14,448 bases of DNA. Origin: Coriobacteriia bacterium. Lineage in GTDB: Bacteria > Actinomycetota > Coriobacteriia > Coriobacteriales > QAMH01. Of this stretch, positions 6,807-13,633 are shown one piece after another (within the stretch, counting starts at the first letter, position 1; each line of letters opens with the position of its first letter). Made by a program: the position numbers and the translations under genes. The stretch lies in the NCBI GenBank assembly GCA_900756605.1, contig CAAEKX010000268.1, forward strand, positions 1-14,448, in the 5' to 3' direction. A model generated the notes under the pieces. It did not search any database. It was not told where the DNA came from and saw only the letters and a program-made list of their open reading frames with translations.

Positions 6807-7469
6807 ATGACGACAATCCTCGAATATGGGGAGCGTTCGCCACGCGAAGCCGCTTCGCATGTTCGCCCTCATAGACAGAACCTGAGTGAGACACGCCGGC
6901 TCACGGGAACGCGCGGCAACATCGCCACGGCTGCCCGCAAGCTCTTCGAACGTGACGGCGTACGGGCGACCACGGTCAGGGCTATCGCCCAGGAGGCCAA
7001 CGTGACCCGCGAGCTCGTCTACTATCATTTTGGAAACAAGAACGGCATTATCGAGGCGGTCATCGACGATTACGTCGAGGATCTGGTGGAAAGCGTCATC
7101 GCATGGAACGAAGAGCGCGTTTTCGGGGACACCCGGGGTTCGCTCAGGAAGTGCGTGCGCATCTTCCGCTATGCGCTCTACGATGCCGAAGGCACCCCGC
7201 GTCCGATGATCCGCGTGCTCGAGGAACTCGGTGTGCGCGACGCGTTTGACGTGAGAGCGACCCGGGAAACGGCTGAACTTCTCTACGATCACATCGCCAC
7301 CGAATACGCCGCATACCATCAGATAGAGATCGACCTCGTCTACGAGATGTTCTGCGTCGCAATCTTTGGCCTGGTGGGGCTCGTGAAGGTCAAGCCCGAC
7401 ATCAGCGACGATGATCTGATGAAGGTCGTCGAGCAGACCCTGCGCCTCGACATGATTCCCCTCTCGTGA
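6807..7469 (+). CDS. TetR/AcrR family transcriptional regulator
   Basis: This 220-residue protein has an N-terminal TetR DNA-binding domain. A helix at about 38-50 (IATAARKLFERDG) is followed by the helix-turn-helix ATTVRAIAQEANVTRELVYYHFGNKNGI (about 54-81), including the hallmark YYHFGNK. It is preceded by an unusual 35-residue basic tail (PHRQNLSETRR). The remaining 140 residues form the variable ligand-binding part. ATG at 6807 follows AGGTGAGG closely. It is divergent from the two DUF5692-like genes and is presumably their repressor, with the dyad at 6746-6764 as operator. The inducer is unknown. Confidence 0.9.
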   Translation: MTTILEYGERSPREAASHVRPHRQNLSETRRLTGTRGNIATAARKLFERDGVRATTVRAIAQEANVTRELVYYHFGNKNGIIEAVIDDYVEDLVESVIAWNEERVFGDTRGSLRKCVRIFRYALYDAEGTPRPMIRVLEELGVRDAFDVRATRETAELLYDHIATEYAAYHQIEIDLVYEMFCVAIFGLVGLVKVKPDISDDDLMKVVEQTLRLDMIPLS

Positions 7470-7475
7470 GGGGAA
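7456..7475. terminator. Hairpin between convergent tetR and nucleotidyltransferase genes
   Basis: TTCCCCTC (7456-7463) and GAGGGGAA (7468-7475) form a perfect 8-bp stem with a TCGT loop. The stop codon of the TetR gene lies within it, and the convergent gene ends at 7484. No long U-tract follows on either strand, so it may be a weak bidirectional terminator. Confidence 0.55.
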
Positions 7476-7483
7476 GAGAGTCG

Positions 7484-8143
7484 CTATAAGCTTACGATGG
7501 AACTCGACCAGTTGAGAAGCGCGTGGGCGAGTTCCCCGGTCTCGAAAGCATCGGGGGCGTCGTAGGCATCCAGGAACATTGCCTCCCGCTCCGTCACGAG
7601 TTCTCTCATGGCGGTGCGGCTCGGCGGATATTCGCCGGTCTTGGCATAGCGCAATGCGCGCATGACGAAAAAGGCCGATTTCACGCAAACGGCGACGATG
7701 GCGTCGAGCGAGCCTTCGGCGAAGACGAGCTCGTGGCTCATCGCGTGGTAGATTTCCGAAGCCCCTACCTTGGCAGACAGCATCGCATCATCGGCAGTGA
7801 AGTCCGTATCCATGAAGGCGAAAGAGCCGAGCACGACGCGTGTATCCTGGACCAAGTTGAACACGTCGTGGCGCGGCCATGAGATGAGGAGTTCCGGCGA
7901 CCCCGTAAACCCGCAGGCAAGATCGCCGTAGGGCATGGTAGCCAGCAAGGTGCGATAGGCCGTGAGGTCATCGTCATCCAGCCCCTCCACGACCAGCACG
8001 ACGTCGATGTCGCTGTCGGACCGAGCCTCCCCTCGGGCACGGCTGCCCTGGATACCGACGAGCTTCAGGCGGGGGCCAAAAACGTCGACCGCCTTACCGA
8101 CGAGAGCATCAGTCCAGCTTTCGATGTCGATTTCCTCGTTCAT
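7484..8143 (-). CDS. Nucleotidyltransferase domain protein (ANT/MNT-like)
   Basis: This 219-residue protein carries the polymerase-beta-type nucleotidyltransferase signature GSRARGEARSDSDID (residues 33-47). The GS pair and the metal-binding D45 and D47 are intact. The helical C-terminal half (about 120-219, with KSAFFVMRALRYAKTGEYPPSR) resembles the helical domain that follows such transferases in aminoglycoside nucleotidyltransferases and MNT-HEPN proteins. It could transfer AMP or another nucleotide to a small molecule or a protein. ATG at 8143 is preceded by GAAAGGGA; an ATG ten codons earlier lacks a site. There is no adjacent HEPN partner gene, so a two-gene toxin-antitoxin pair is not supported. 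Substrate unknown. Confidence 0.82.
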   Translation of the reverse strand: MNEEIDIESWTDALVGKAVDVFGPRLKLVGIQGSRARGEARSDSDIDVVLVVEGLDDDDLTAYRTLLATMPYGDLACGFTGSPELLISWPRHDVFNLVQDTRVVLGSFAFMDTDFTADDAMLSAKVGASEIYHAMSHELVFAEGSLDAIVAVCVKSAFFVMRALRYAKTGEYPPSRTAMRELVTEREAMFLDAYDAPDAFETGELAHALLNWSSSIVSL

Positions 8144-8269
8144 GGGAATCCCTTTCACCGCGCTACGAAACAAGGAGGGCCATGATAGCAGAGGAGTCGT
8201 GACGCAAAGGTTCTTTGGGCAGGCGCATTTCCCGTTTCGACGGAGATTTGAACCATTTTTTATTCATGT

Positions 8270-8336
8270 TTTCCATTGAAGTGGAAATTCCGTATTTTAT
8301 TCTCTATAATTTCCAGTGTGGTGGAAATTATAGAGA
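8270..8336 (+). promoter_or_regulatory. Promoter with paired TTTCCA-N6-TGGAAA dyads before the AAA ATPase
   Basis: The first dyad is TTTCCA (8270-8275) and TGGAAA (8282-8287). The second has the same half-sites and the same six-base gap (8310-8315 and 8322-8327), but extends outward to a perfect 15-bp inverted repeat (8301-8315 and 8322-8336). TATAAT at 8305-8310 is a consensus -10, 17 bases after TGGAAA (8282-8287), which could serve as the -35 with four of six matches. The first dyad would cover the -35 and the second the -10 and start site. The transcript, if it begins near 8317, would carry only half of the large repeat. This is a strong repressor-site layout. Confidence 0.6.
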
Positions 8337-8344
8337 GGTTCCGA

Positions 8345-9589
8345 ATGATGGACGAACACCTGATACCGCGCCCCTTATATGACAAGAAGCTCGACAAGAG
8401 CATCGGCACCTCGAATATCAAAGTGCTGACGGGAGTCCGACGGTGCGGGAAATCGACCCTGCTGCTCATGCTCGTCGACCGGATGCTCACCGATGGCTTC
8501 CCGTCGCAAAACATCTTCTACAAAAGATTCGATCAATTCGGGATGCCAATCAATCCCAATGCGGAGTGGCTCCTATCGGAGCTGTCCTTGGCAATGGATG
8601 CGTCCAATCCGGACATCCCTTTCCGCGTTTTTCTCGACGAAGTGCAAGAAGTCACTTCATGGGAGAAAGTCGTAAGGCAGCTCCACACAAAAAGGGGCGT
8701 AGATGTTTTCATAACGGGATCGAATGCCCATGTGCTCTCTTCGGACCTCTCGACGTTTCTGGCAGGAAGATACGAGCAAATCGAAATCTACCCCCTGTCG
8801 TTTCTTGAATACAGAGAATTCGCAAGTGCCACCGATGATTACCCGGCAGATGGCAATGAACTGTTTCGCGCATTCATGACCTACGGGGGCATGCCCGGGC
8901 TGTTTGAGTTGCCCTTCTCACAAAACCAAGAAAGGCGAGACGAGCTGACCTCCCTTTTTGATGCGATTATTTTGAACGATGTTGCCCGTCGCGCTCGCGT
9001 AAGCGACGTGGATTTGCTCACGAAACTGATCAAGTACGTATATTCCACATCCGGGTCACTATTCTCCACGAACAAAATATCCAATGCCCTCACAAGCATG
9101 GGCAGAAAAGTGAAGCCCGAGACAATAGACAACTACCTCGTCGCCCTTGAGCGTGCATTCGCGCTCTATCAATGCAATCAAGAAGGGGTCGCGGGCAAGC
9201 AGATACTAAGGCCGCTGAAGAAGCTTTATCCGGTGGACACGGGTTTCAGAAACCTGCCGAATGGCTTTTCGGGCGTCGATCTTGGGTTCCAGCTAGAGAA
9301 CATCGTATTCGTGGAATTGAAACGCAGAGAATACAACGTCTGTGTCGGGGCGATGCAAAATGCCGAGGTGAATTTCGTCGCGACCCGAAGGGGCGAGAAG
9401 GAATATTTGCAGGTGACCACTTCCCTTCTTGATGAAACGGTCTTTCGTCGCGAGCTTGCGCCTCTTGAGACAATCGAGGACTCGTTCCCCAAGACAATCC
9501 TCACGCTTGATGGATGGCGCACGGGCATCACGCCCTCGGGCGTGAAGATCATGGATATGCAGGAATGGTTGCTTGAAAGCAGGTGTTAG
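8345..9589 (+). CDS. AAA_14/DUF4143 ATP-binding protein
   Basis: This 414-residue P-loop ATPase has Walker A GVRRCGKST (30-38), Walker B RVFLDEVQEV (D98, E99), the sensor-like ITGSNAHVLSSDL (123-135) and the family landmark FLAGRYEQIEIYPLSFLEY. The C-terminal DUF4143 part (from about residue 230) includes LENIVFVELKRR and AEVNFVATRRGEKEYLQV. This is a degenerate nuclease-fold tail in which the usual E-x-K is replaced by LQV. These proteins are widespread, mobile and poorly understood. ATG at 8345 has AGAGG upstream. An upstream in-frame ATG at 8276 would lie inside the promoter dyads and is rejected. By eye the gene is somewhat richer in A and T than its neighbours, consistent with transfer. 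Confidence 0.88.
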   Translation: MMDEHLIPRPLYDKKLDKSIGTSNIKVLTGVRRCGKSTLLLMLVDRMLTDGFPSQNIFYKRFDQFGMPINPNAEWLLSELSLAMDASNPDIPFRVFLDEVQEVTSWEKVVRQLHTKRGVDVFITGSNAHVLSSDLSTFLAGRYEQIEIYPLSFLEYREFASATDDYPADGNELFRAFMTYGGMPGLFELPFSQNQERRDELTSLFDAIILNDVARRARVSDVDLLTKLIKYVYSTSGSLFSTNKISNALTSMGRKVKPETIDNYLVALERAFALYQCNQEGVAGKQILRPLKKLYPVDTGFRNLPNGFSGVDLGFQLENIVFVELKRREYNVCVGAMQNAEVNFVATRRGEKEYLQVTTSLLDETVFRRELAPLETIEDSFPKTILTLDGWRTGITPSGVKIMDMQEWLLESRC

Positions 9590-9652
9590 CATTTGCCGTA
9601 ATTCGAGGGCGTATACTATTCGCAACGAAAGCTCGCGAGAAAGGAAGCCACC

Positions 9653-10063
9653 ATGGCAGCCATGACCCAAGACGTGAGGGAACTATTCGAAACCGCCGAG
9701 AACATGGTCCTGTGCACGGCATCTGCCGACGGGACGCCCAACGGAGCCGCCATCGGCATGAAGACCGTCATCGACGAGGAGACGGTCTTCATCTCCGACC
9801 AGTTCTTCAAGAAGACACTGGCTAACCTGAAAGAAAACCAGAAGGTCGCCGTCGCGTTCTGGACCGGCCATGACGCGTTCCAGATCCACGGCACGGCACG
9901 CTACGTCAACGAGGGCGACGAATTCGCCGTCCAAAAGGAGATGGTTGACGCGAAGTTCGCCTCCATGGGGCTGCCCATCAAGGCGAAGGGCGGCTGCTTC
10001 ATCCATGTGGACGCGGTGTACCAGATGGCCGCTGGCCCCACGGCCGGCGAGCAGCTGGCATAG
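9653..10063 (+). CDS. Pyridoxamine 5'-phosphate oxidase-fold flavoprotein
   Basis: This 136-residue single-domain protein has the split-barrel FMN-binding pattern of PNPOx-like proteins: NMVLCTASADGTPNGAAIGMK (18-38), then FISDQFFKKTLANLKENQKVAVAFW, then FQIHGTARYV. Relatives bind FMN, or sometimes F420 or heme, as dimers in the cytoplasm. True pyridoxine-pathway function is unlikely because the protein is short and lacks the C-terminal dimerisation segment of PdxH. ATG at 9653 has AAAGGAAG upstream. TATACT at 9612-9617 is a possible -10 element. The gene is monocistronic and converges on the XRE-type gene. Substrate unknown. Confidence 0.85.
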   Translation: MAAMTQDVRELFETAENMVLCTASADGTPNGAAIGMKTVIDEETVFISDQFFKKTLANLKENQKVAVAFWTGHDAFQIHGTARYVNEGDEFAVQKEMVDAKFASMGLPIKAKGGCFIHVDAVYQMAAGPTAGEQLA

Positions 10064-10097
10064 AGGGACTAAGCCAGCAGCGGGGCTATCATCCCTC
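10063..10097. terminator. Hairpin between convergent PNPOx-like and XRE genes
   Basis: GAGGGA (10063-10068) pairs with TCCCTC (10092-10097). Inside it, AGCC (10072-10075) pairs with GGCT (10084-10087). The structure overlaps the stop codons of both convergent genes. There is no U-tract, so this is a modest call. Confidence 0.4.
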
Positions 10098-10700
10098 GAG
10101 CACGAGGAGCAATCCCGCTAGCATCAATCCAATAACGGCACCGCCCAGAAGCTTCACCATCATGCCGAGGGCCGGGTGTCTGCGCGCAAAGCCTTGCGAG
10201 TCGGGCTCGTCCTCAAGCTCTCCCTTGAGAAACCGGTCAATCTCCCGGTAGGTGACGATGTCGTGCTTCTTCTTCAAGCGGTCGATGGCGATGGCCATGC
10301 CGAATCCGATGGCATAGAGCACGATAAACGTAGCCGCCCCCGCGATGTTACCCTTGCTCATGCGGGCAAATCCCGACGGTTCTTGCCAGACTAACGAGAA
10401 CATGAGAAGGAAGAGGAAAGCCAGTACAGAGAAGCCGATCATCCCGTATGACAGGAGCCTCATCTTGCGCGAGTCTTCCTTGATGGCCTGCTGCATCGCA
10501 ACTGCGTCTCCCTTGATGAGTTCATCAATGGAGACGCCAAATAGCTTGCTGAGCAGGAGCAGGCTCTGCACATCCGGGTAAGTCTTGTCGTTTTCCCAAT
10601 TCGAGACGGTCTGGCGTGACACGAATATCGCCTTCGCGACCTCATCTTGAGAAAGCCCGCACTCTTCCCGTTTAACTTTCAATTGCCGAGCGAGCTCCAT
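10089..10700 (-). CDS. Membrane-anchored XRE-family helix-turn-helix regulator
   Basis: This 203-residue protein starts with a Cro/CI-type domain (residues 5-61: LKVKREECGLSQDEVAKAIF, SRQTVSNWENDKTYPD, LFGVSIDELI). Three membrane helices follow at about 82-105, 117-140 and 180-201. The link between helices 2 and 3 is charged and probably cytoplasmic. Such proteins are thought to tie DNA binding to a membrane signal. ATG at 10700 is selected because GGAAGGAAGAG lies just upstream and the protein then begins MELARQLKVKREECG; the frame stays open to 10766. A perfect 9-bp inverted repeat about 100 bases upstream is a plausible autoregulatory site. The DUF6440-like gene is divergent from it and may be a target. 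Confidence 0.87.
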   Translation of the reverse strand: MELARQLKVKREECGLSQDEVAKAIFVSRQTVSNWENDKTYPDVQSLLLLSKLFGVSIDELIKGDAVAMQQAIKEDSRKMRLLSYGMIGFSVLAFLFLLMFSLVWQEPSGFARMSKGNIAGAATFIVLYAIGFGMAIAIDRLKKKHDIVTYREIDRFLKGELEDEPDSQGFARRHPALGMMVKLLGGAVIGLMLAGLLLVLEG

Positions 10701-10801
10701 CAATCTCTTCCTTCCGATTGCCCATCGGCGTATCCCGATGCCATGTAGGCCGAAATGATAGTTCACGCGCCTGGCAAAGGGATGCGAATGCCACGAATGC
10801 G

Positions 10802-10823
10802 CTTGTCAAAATCCTTTGACAAG
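10802..10823. promoter_or_regulatory. 9-bp inverted repeat upstream of the XRE gene
   Basis: CTTGTCAAA (10802-10810) and TTTGACAAG (10815-10823) are perfect arms four bases apart. They lie in the control region between the XRE gene (start 10700) and the divergent DUF6440-like gene (start 10964). Each arm contains TTGACA, reading outward on both strands, so the site could overlap the -35 elements of divergent promoters. No convincing -10 box was found at the right distance. Confidence 0.45.
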
Positions 10824-10963
10824 TCAGCTGACCAGGGATTTTACGATAATTCTTCGCTTGCAGGCATAGGGACGAATGAGAAGAATGATGTCTGCAAAGG
10901 CCGCTTTTCATCAACTCCAGGCGGCACATGCATCCCGCAGGTTCGCATGAAAGGAATTCCCCG

Positions 10964-11167
10964 ATGAAAGAAAATGGCGATCGTTTCGTCCAGGCATACA
11001 TGCAACAAGACGGCCTGGCGAATCGCACGTACGTTCTCGTCGACCGTCAGACTGGAGTGAATTATCTCCTAGCAGGCTTTCTAGCGTCTTCTGGTGTCAA
11101 CTGCACCGGCATGACCGTCCTTGTCGATTCGTCCGGCAAGCCCATCGTCACTCCCGTCAAAGAATAG
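10964..11167 (+). CDS. Small DUF6440-like protein
   Basis: This is a 67-residue soluble protein. The pattern VLVDRQTGVNYLLAGFLASSG (24-44) followed by MTVLVDSSGKPIV (50-62) is that of the short DUF6440 family, whose members are one small domain of unknown function. ATG at 10964 follows AAAGGA by about nine bases; an in-frame ATG at 10928 lacks a site. It is divergent from the XRE gene and is followed 39 bases later by another small gene on the same strand, with which it may be co-transcribed. Confidence 0.7.
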   Translation: MKENGDRFVQAYMQQDGLANRTYVLVDRQTGVNYLLAGFLASSGVNCTGMTVLVDSSGKPIVTPVKE

Positions 11168-11206
11168 AACAGGTAAATCATCGATAGCGAAAGGGACAGA
11201 ATAACC

Positions 11207-11665
11207 ATGGCTCGCGAGGAAAAGGTCTGGAAATACGCAATCGAGGCGGGATACACGCCTCTGGAGGGTAGATGCATCATCGTCAAGGGCGCGGCGGGAG
11301 ATCTGAGCGAGAAGATCGTCCGTTTCTTCGGAACGTGCGACGTGGCCGTTCTCCAGATGTGCGAAAACGAACTCATCCTGCTCCCGTTCGATCCTAGCTG
11401 GGCAACGCTCGAACGGGACGTCTCCCTCATCGTCCCCTATTCGGAAATCGAATCGGTGAAGCTCGTCGATGACTTGCTCAACGTGATCATCGACATCGAG
11501 ACGAACAGTGGCAGCGTCCGTCTCACCACCCAGCAGAAGGAGCTGAGCGACGTCCGCCTCTCGGGCATATACGCCTCGCAGTACGCCGGCGGATACAAGA
11601 ACTGGCATGCCGAGAACGTGGATGCGACCCTTGGAGCGCTCGGCGAGCTCGGATGCGCAGCATAA
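11207..11665 (+). CDS. Hypothetical protein with possible PH-like core
   Basis: I do not recognise this 152-residue protein by name. It has no signal peptide and no membrane helix. The central stretch ELILLPFDPSWATLE, then VSLIVPYSEIESVKLVDDL, then NVIIDIETNSGSVRL (about 57-108) alternates strands in the way of bacterial PH-like domains, where a YSEIESV-type segment is typical. That fold assignment is an inference. The C-terminus has YASQYAGGYKNWHAENVD. ATG at 11207 has AAAGGGA about ten bases upstream. It lies 39 bases after the DUF6440-like gene and is followed closely by the decayed CMD/cupin ORF. Confidence 0.65.
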   Translation: MAREEKVWKYAIEAGYTPLEGRCIIVKGAAGDLSEKIVRFFGTCDVAVLQMCENELILLPFDPSWATLERDVSLIVPYSEIESVKLVDDLLNVIIDIETNSGSVRLTTQQKELSDVRLSGIYASQYAGGYKNWHAENVDATLGALGELGCAA

Positions 11666-11689
11666 GCATGCCGCGCTTGAATCGCCCCG

Positions 11690-11896
11690 ATGTTTGCGAA
11701 GCTCAATGACGACGTGCTGTTCGGGAAGGTGTGGAGCGACGATACGCTGACACTCAAGATGCGCTCGGCCCTCACGACAATGACGCTGGTGGCGAAGGAC
11801 AGCTGGATGAGCCACGTTGCCTTCGAGGCCTGCGGCACGGGGATGTCAAACGAGTGGTGCGAGCCCGTCAGCGATGAGGAGTACCTCAAGCTGTAA
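11690..11896 (+). pseudogene. Deletion chimera of carboxymuconolactone decarboxylase and cupin
   Basis: The 68-codon frame starts like a CMD-family protein: MFAKLNDDVLFGKVWSDD, then LTLKMRSALTTMTLVAKD. Relatives have LxDDVLFGEVW and LxxRDRSLVT at the same spacing. It then switches, after about residue 40, to SHVAFEACGTGMSNEWCEPVSDEEYLKL. I read this as the end of a cupin protein, where SNEWxEPVxDEEYxKL is a typical terminus. Proteins carrying CMD and then cupin are known in this group, so an in-frame internal deletion of well over 100 residues explains the chimera. The start is also doubtful: an ATG at 11668 opens another frame that would join this one after a one-base change. No catalytic segment remains. 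Confidence 0.5.
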
Positions 11897-11968
11897 AACC
11901 CGTCTTCCATAGCCCGAACGATACCTGCGTCTGACGATGAGCCGGGCGCAGGTGGTGCAGAACGGAAT

Positions 11969-12051
11969 AAAAGGGACGTTTCAAAATACTCTTAACGAAT
12001 AACAATCGAAGTAAAAGGATGCCCCAATGAGCGTTTTGGAACGTCCCCTTT
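11969..12051. repeat. Imperfect 23-bp inverted repeat, REP/MITE-like element
   Basis: The left arm (11969-11991, with GGGACGTTTCAAAA) and the right arm (12029-12051, with TTTTGGAACGTCCC) pair at 19 of 23 positions around a 37-base centre. The arm ends AAAGGG-ACGTT are of the kind found at REP-like elements mobilised by REP-associated Y1 transposases, but no transposase is present. No gene fits the 227-base gap it occupies. It could also act as a terminator of the preceding plus-strand genes. Confidence 0.5.
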
Positions 12052-12123
12052 GCTCGGAATTGGCTTCGTGCTTTGCTGCGGGAATCTATGGAAAGCCGTT
12101 TACCCACATTTGGGGAGGGCGAC

Positions 12124-12693
12124 TCATGTCTTTAGCCGGAGGGAGTCTATGGTGGAGAGCATCCCGCTGCCGAGAGGCCGTTGGAAAAATTCCCGCATGA
12201 GCTCCTTGTCGCTGGCAAGTTTCGCAGCCGACCTATCGGAGAGCATCGACACGACGCCCGCGAAGATGAAGTCGAGCTCCGCCTCCTCCAAGGGAGCAAG
12301 CCCTTCCTTCGACAGCCGAAGCGAACGCAGCCATATTTCAAGAAGAGCTTCCTTGAGCATTGAGGACAGCTCCCCCGAACCGTCCGAGGCGAAGAGGATC
12401 ACCTTGTCCAGGCGCTCGGCCGTCGCGGCTGCGTGGCTCGCATCCTCGGCCTCCATGCCCGAGACGAGCATGGGCAGAAGCCTTGGGTCGAGCACTTCGT
12501 CGAGGGCGGATCGTACGACGCCCCGATAGCTGCCAAAGTGGCTGTAGAGCGTGTTGGGGCTCACCTTCGCCCTCCCGATGAGCGCAGCCACGGTTATGGA
12601 CTCGTATGGCATCTCCGCAAGAAGCTCCCAGAACGCGCCCAGCAGGCGCTCGCGTGCGCTCGGTTCCGCCGAATCTTTCCTTGGCCTCGCCAT
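12124..12693 (-). CDS. TetR/AcrR family transcriptional regulator
   Basis: This is a 189-residue regulator. Its DNA-binding domain is at about 11-60: ARERLLGAFWELLAEMPYESITVAALIGRAKVSPNTLYSHFGSYRGVV, with the TetR hallmark TLYSHFGS. The remainder is a ligand-binding helical part with EIWLRSLRLSKEGLAP and a C-terminal DKELMREFFQRPLG. ATG at 12693 has GAGAGGA seven bases upstream and yields the usual opening MARPRK; an ATG 18 codons earlier is rejected. It is divergent from the HXXEE membrane protein, with a 13-bp dyad between them, and probably represses it and itself. Confidence 0.88.
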   Translation of the reverse strand: MARPRKDSAEPSARERLLGAFWELLAEMPYESITVAALIGRAKVSPNTLYSHFGSYRGVVRSALDEVLDPRLLPMLVSGMEAEDASHAAATAERLDKVILFASDGSGELSSMLKEALLEIWLRSLRLSKEGLAPLEEAELDFIFAGVVSMLSDRSAAKLASDKELMREFFQRPLGSGMLSTIDSLRLKT

Positions 12694-12759
12694 GATCTCG
12701 TCCTCTCGGGCAGCCGGAAACGGTAACAAGTCGCCCCTGCGTTCCATTTTCTGAAAACC

Positions 12760-12772
12760 ATAACGACGTTAT
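12760..12772. promoter_or_regulatory. 13-bp dyad between tetR and the HXXEE gene
   Basis: ATAACG-A-CGTTAT is a perfect inverted repeat around a central A, in the 114-base divergent control region. TATAAA (12773-12778) directly follows it and could be the -10 element of the HXXEE gene, so a bound repressor would block the promoter. The divergent TetR protein is the natural candidate. Confidence 0.5.
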
Positions 12773-12807
12773 TATAAATGGAACAGATAAACGAAAAGGG
12801 GCAAAAC

Positions 12808-13548
12808 ATGGATCTTGCAGAGCAATTCTGGTACGCATGGCCCTGGATGGGGCTGGGAGCAGCTGTCGTGATGATGGTGCTGCTCTTCTGCACAGACCTT
12901 CTCAGGAGCGACGAGGGCAGAAGATGGCTCGACCCGGTGTGGCTGGCATGGCTCGCGGTGCCGGTATACCTGCTCCACCAGTTCGAGGAGTACGCTTGCA
13001 ACCTCGCAGACGGCGAATACCTCATCATCGGGCAGGTGTTCGCGAACGCGGGCGACATCATGGACTTGAGCCAGCTTCCCCTGGCGTTCTTCCCAGAGGT
13101 CAACATCCTGCTCGTATGGGTGACGGTTCCCATATCGGCATATCTCTGCGGGAGGAATCCCGTGATAGGTCTTGCCCCCTACGGCTTCATATTCGTGAAC
13201 GGTCTCATGCATTGCGTCGGCTCGCTCACGGGGCTCATGCCGATAGCGCTCAATCCGGGGTTCTGGACGGGAACCTTCGTGTTCCTGCCGCTGGTGGCGC
13301 TCGTTGTCTACGCGACCTTCAAGCGGAGGTTCATGAGCGGAGGCGCGCTCGCGGTGGCGTTCGTCGCGGGAGCCATTAGCCATGTGTTCTTCGCTATGGG
13401 CTACGTCGTCTCGGCCTTCGTCGGGGGCGGTGCGGCCCTCGTCGTGGGCGGCATCGGCGTGTTCGGCTCCATTTTCTTCGCGTGGCTCGGCTGCAAGGTG
13501 TTCCACGTGAGATACGTGTCGTCAGAAGACAATGCGCCGAACGATTAG
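12808..13548 (+). CDS. HXXEE-domain multi-pass membrane protein
   Basis: This 246-residue membrane protein has about six to seven hydrophobic segments. The family's namesake motif is HQFEEY (H57, E60, E61), at the end of a helix near the N-terminus, and a second landmark is GLMHCVGSL. The conserved H and E residues suggest metal binding or a membrane-embedded enzyme, but no activity is established for the family to my knowledge. ATG at 12808 is chosen because AAAAGGGG lies seven bases upstream; the ATG at 12778 sits inside the promoter region. It is divergent from the TetR gene at 12693 and probably under its control. It ends convergently with the aldo/keto reductase gene. Confidence 0.83.
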   Translation: MDLAEQFWYAWPWMGLGAAVVMMVLLFCTDLLRSDEGRRWLDPVWLAWLAVPVYLLHQFEEYACNLADGEYLIIGQVFANAGDIMDLSQLPLAFFPEVNILLVWVTVPISAYLCGRNPVIGLAPYGFIFVNGLMHCVGSLTGLMPIALNPGFWTGTFVFLPLVALVVYATFKRRFMSGGALAVAFVAGAISHVFFAMGYVVSAFVGGGAALVVGGIGVFGSIFFAWLGCKVFHVRYVSSEDNAPND

Positions 13549-13581
13549 ACCGTCTATGTTTCATGCGTCACATCCTTGGGA

Positions 13582-13615
13582 CCCGGAATGAAAGCGCTGC
13601 GATGCTTTCATCGGG
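13582..13615. terminator. Hairpin between convergent HXXEE and aldo/keto reductase genes
   Basis: ATGAAAGC (13588-13595) and GCTTTCAT (13604-13611) form an 8-bp stem with an eight-base loop. CCCG (13582-13585) and CGGG (13612-13615) extend it after a two-base bulge. It lies between two convergent stop codons (13548 and 13634), as a bidirectional terminator would. No U-tract is seen. Confidence 0.55.
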
Positions 13616-13633
13616 AGTAAAAAGGAGCACCCG

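Noticed and set aside
6693..7688. Minus-strand frame (331 codons) opposite the TetR gene
   Set aside because: It overlaps the TetR gene and the divergent control region, and the sequence looks like a shadow frame.
7484..8143. MNT-HEPN toxin-antitoxin pair
   Set aside because: The nucleotidyltransferase is a single two-domain gene with no adjacent HEPN partner, and no R-x4-H motif was found in its C-terminal half.
12772..13506. Minus-strand frame (244 codons) opposite the HXXEE gene
   Set aside because: Rich in Glu, His and Arg, it is the mirror of a clear membrane protein that has its own ribosome site and promoter.
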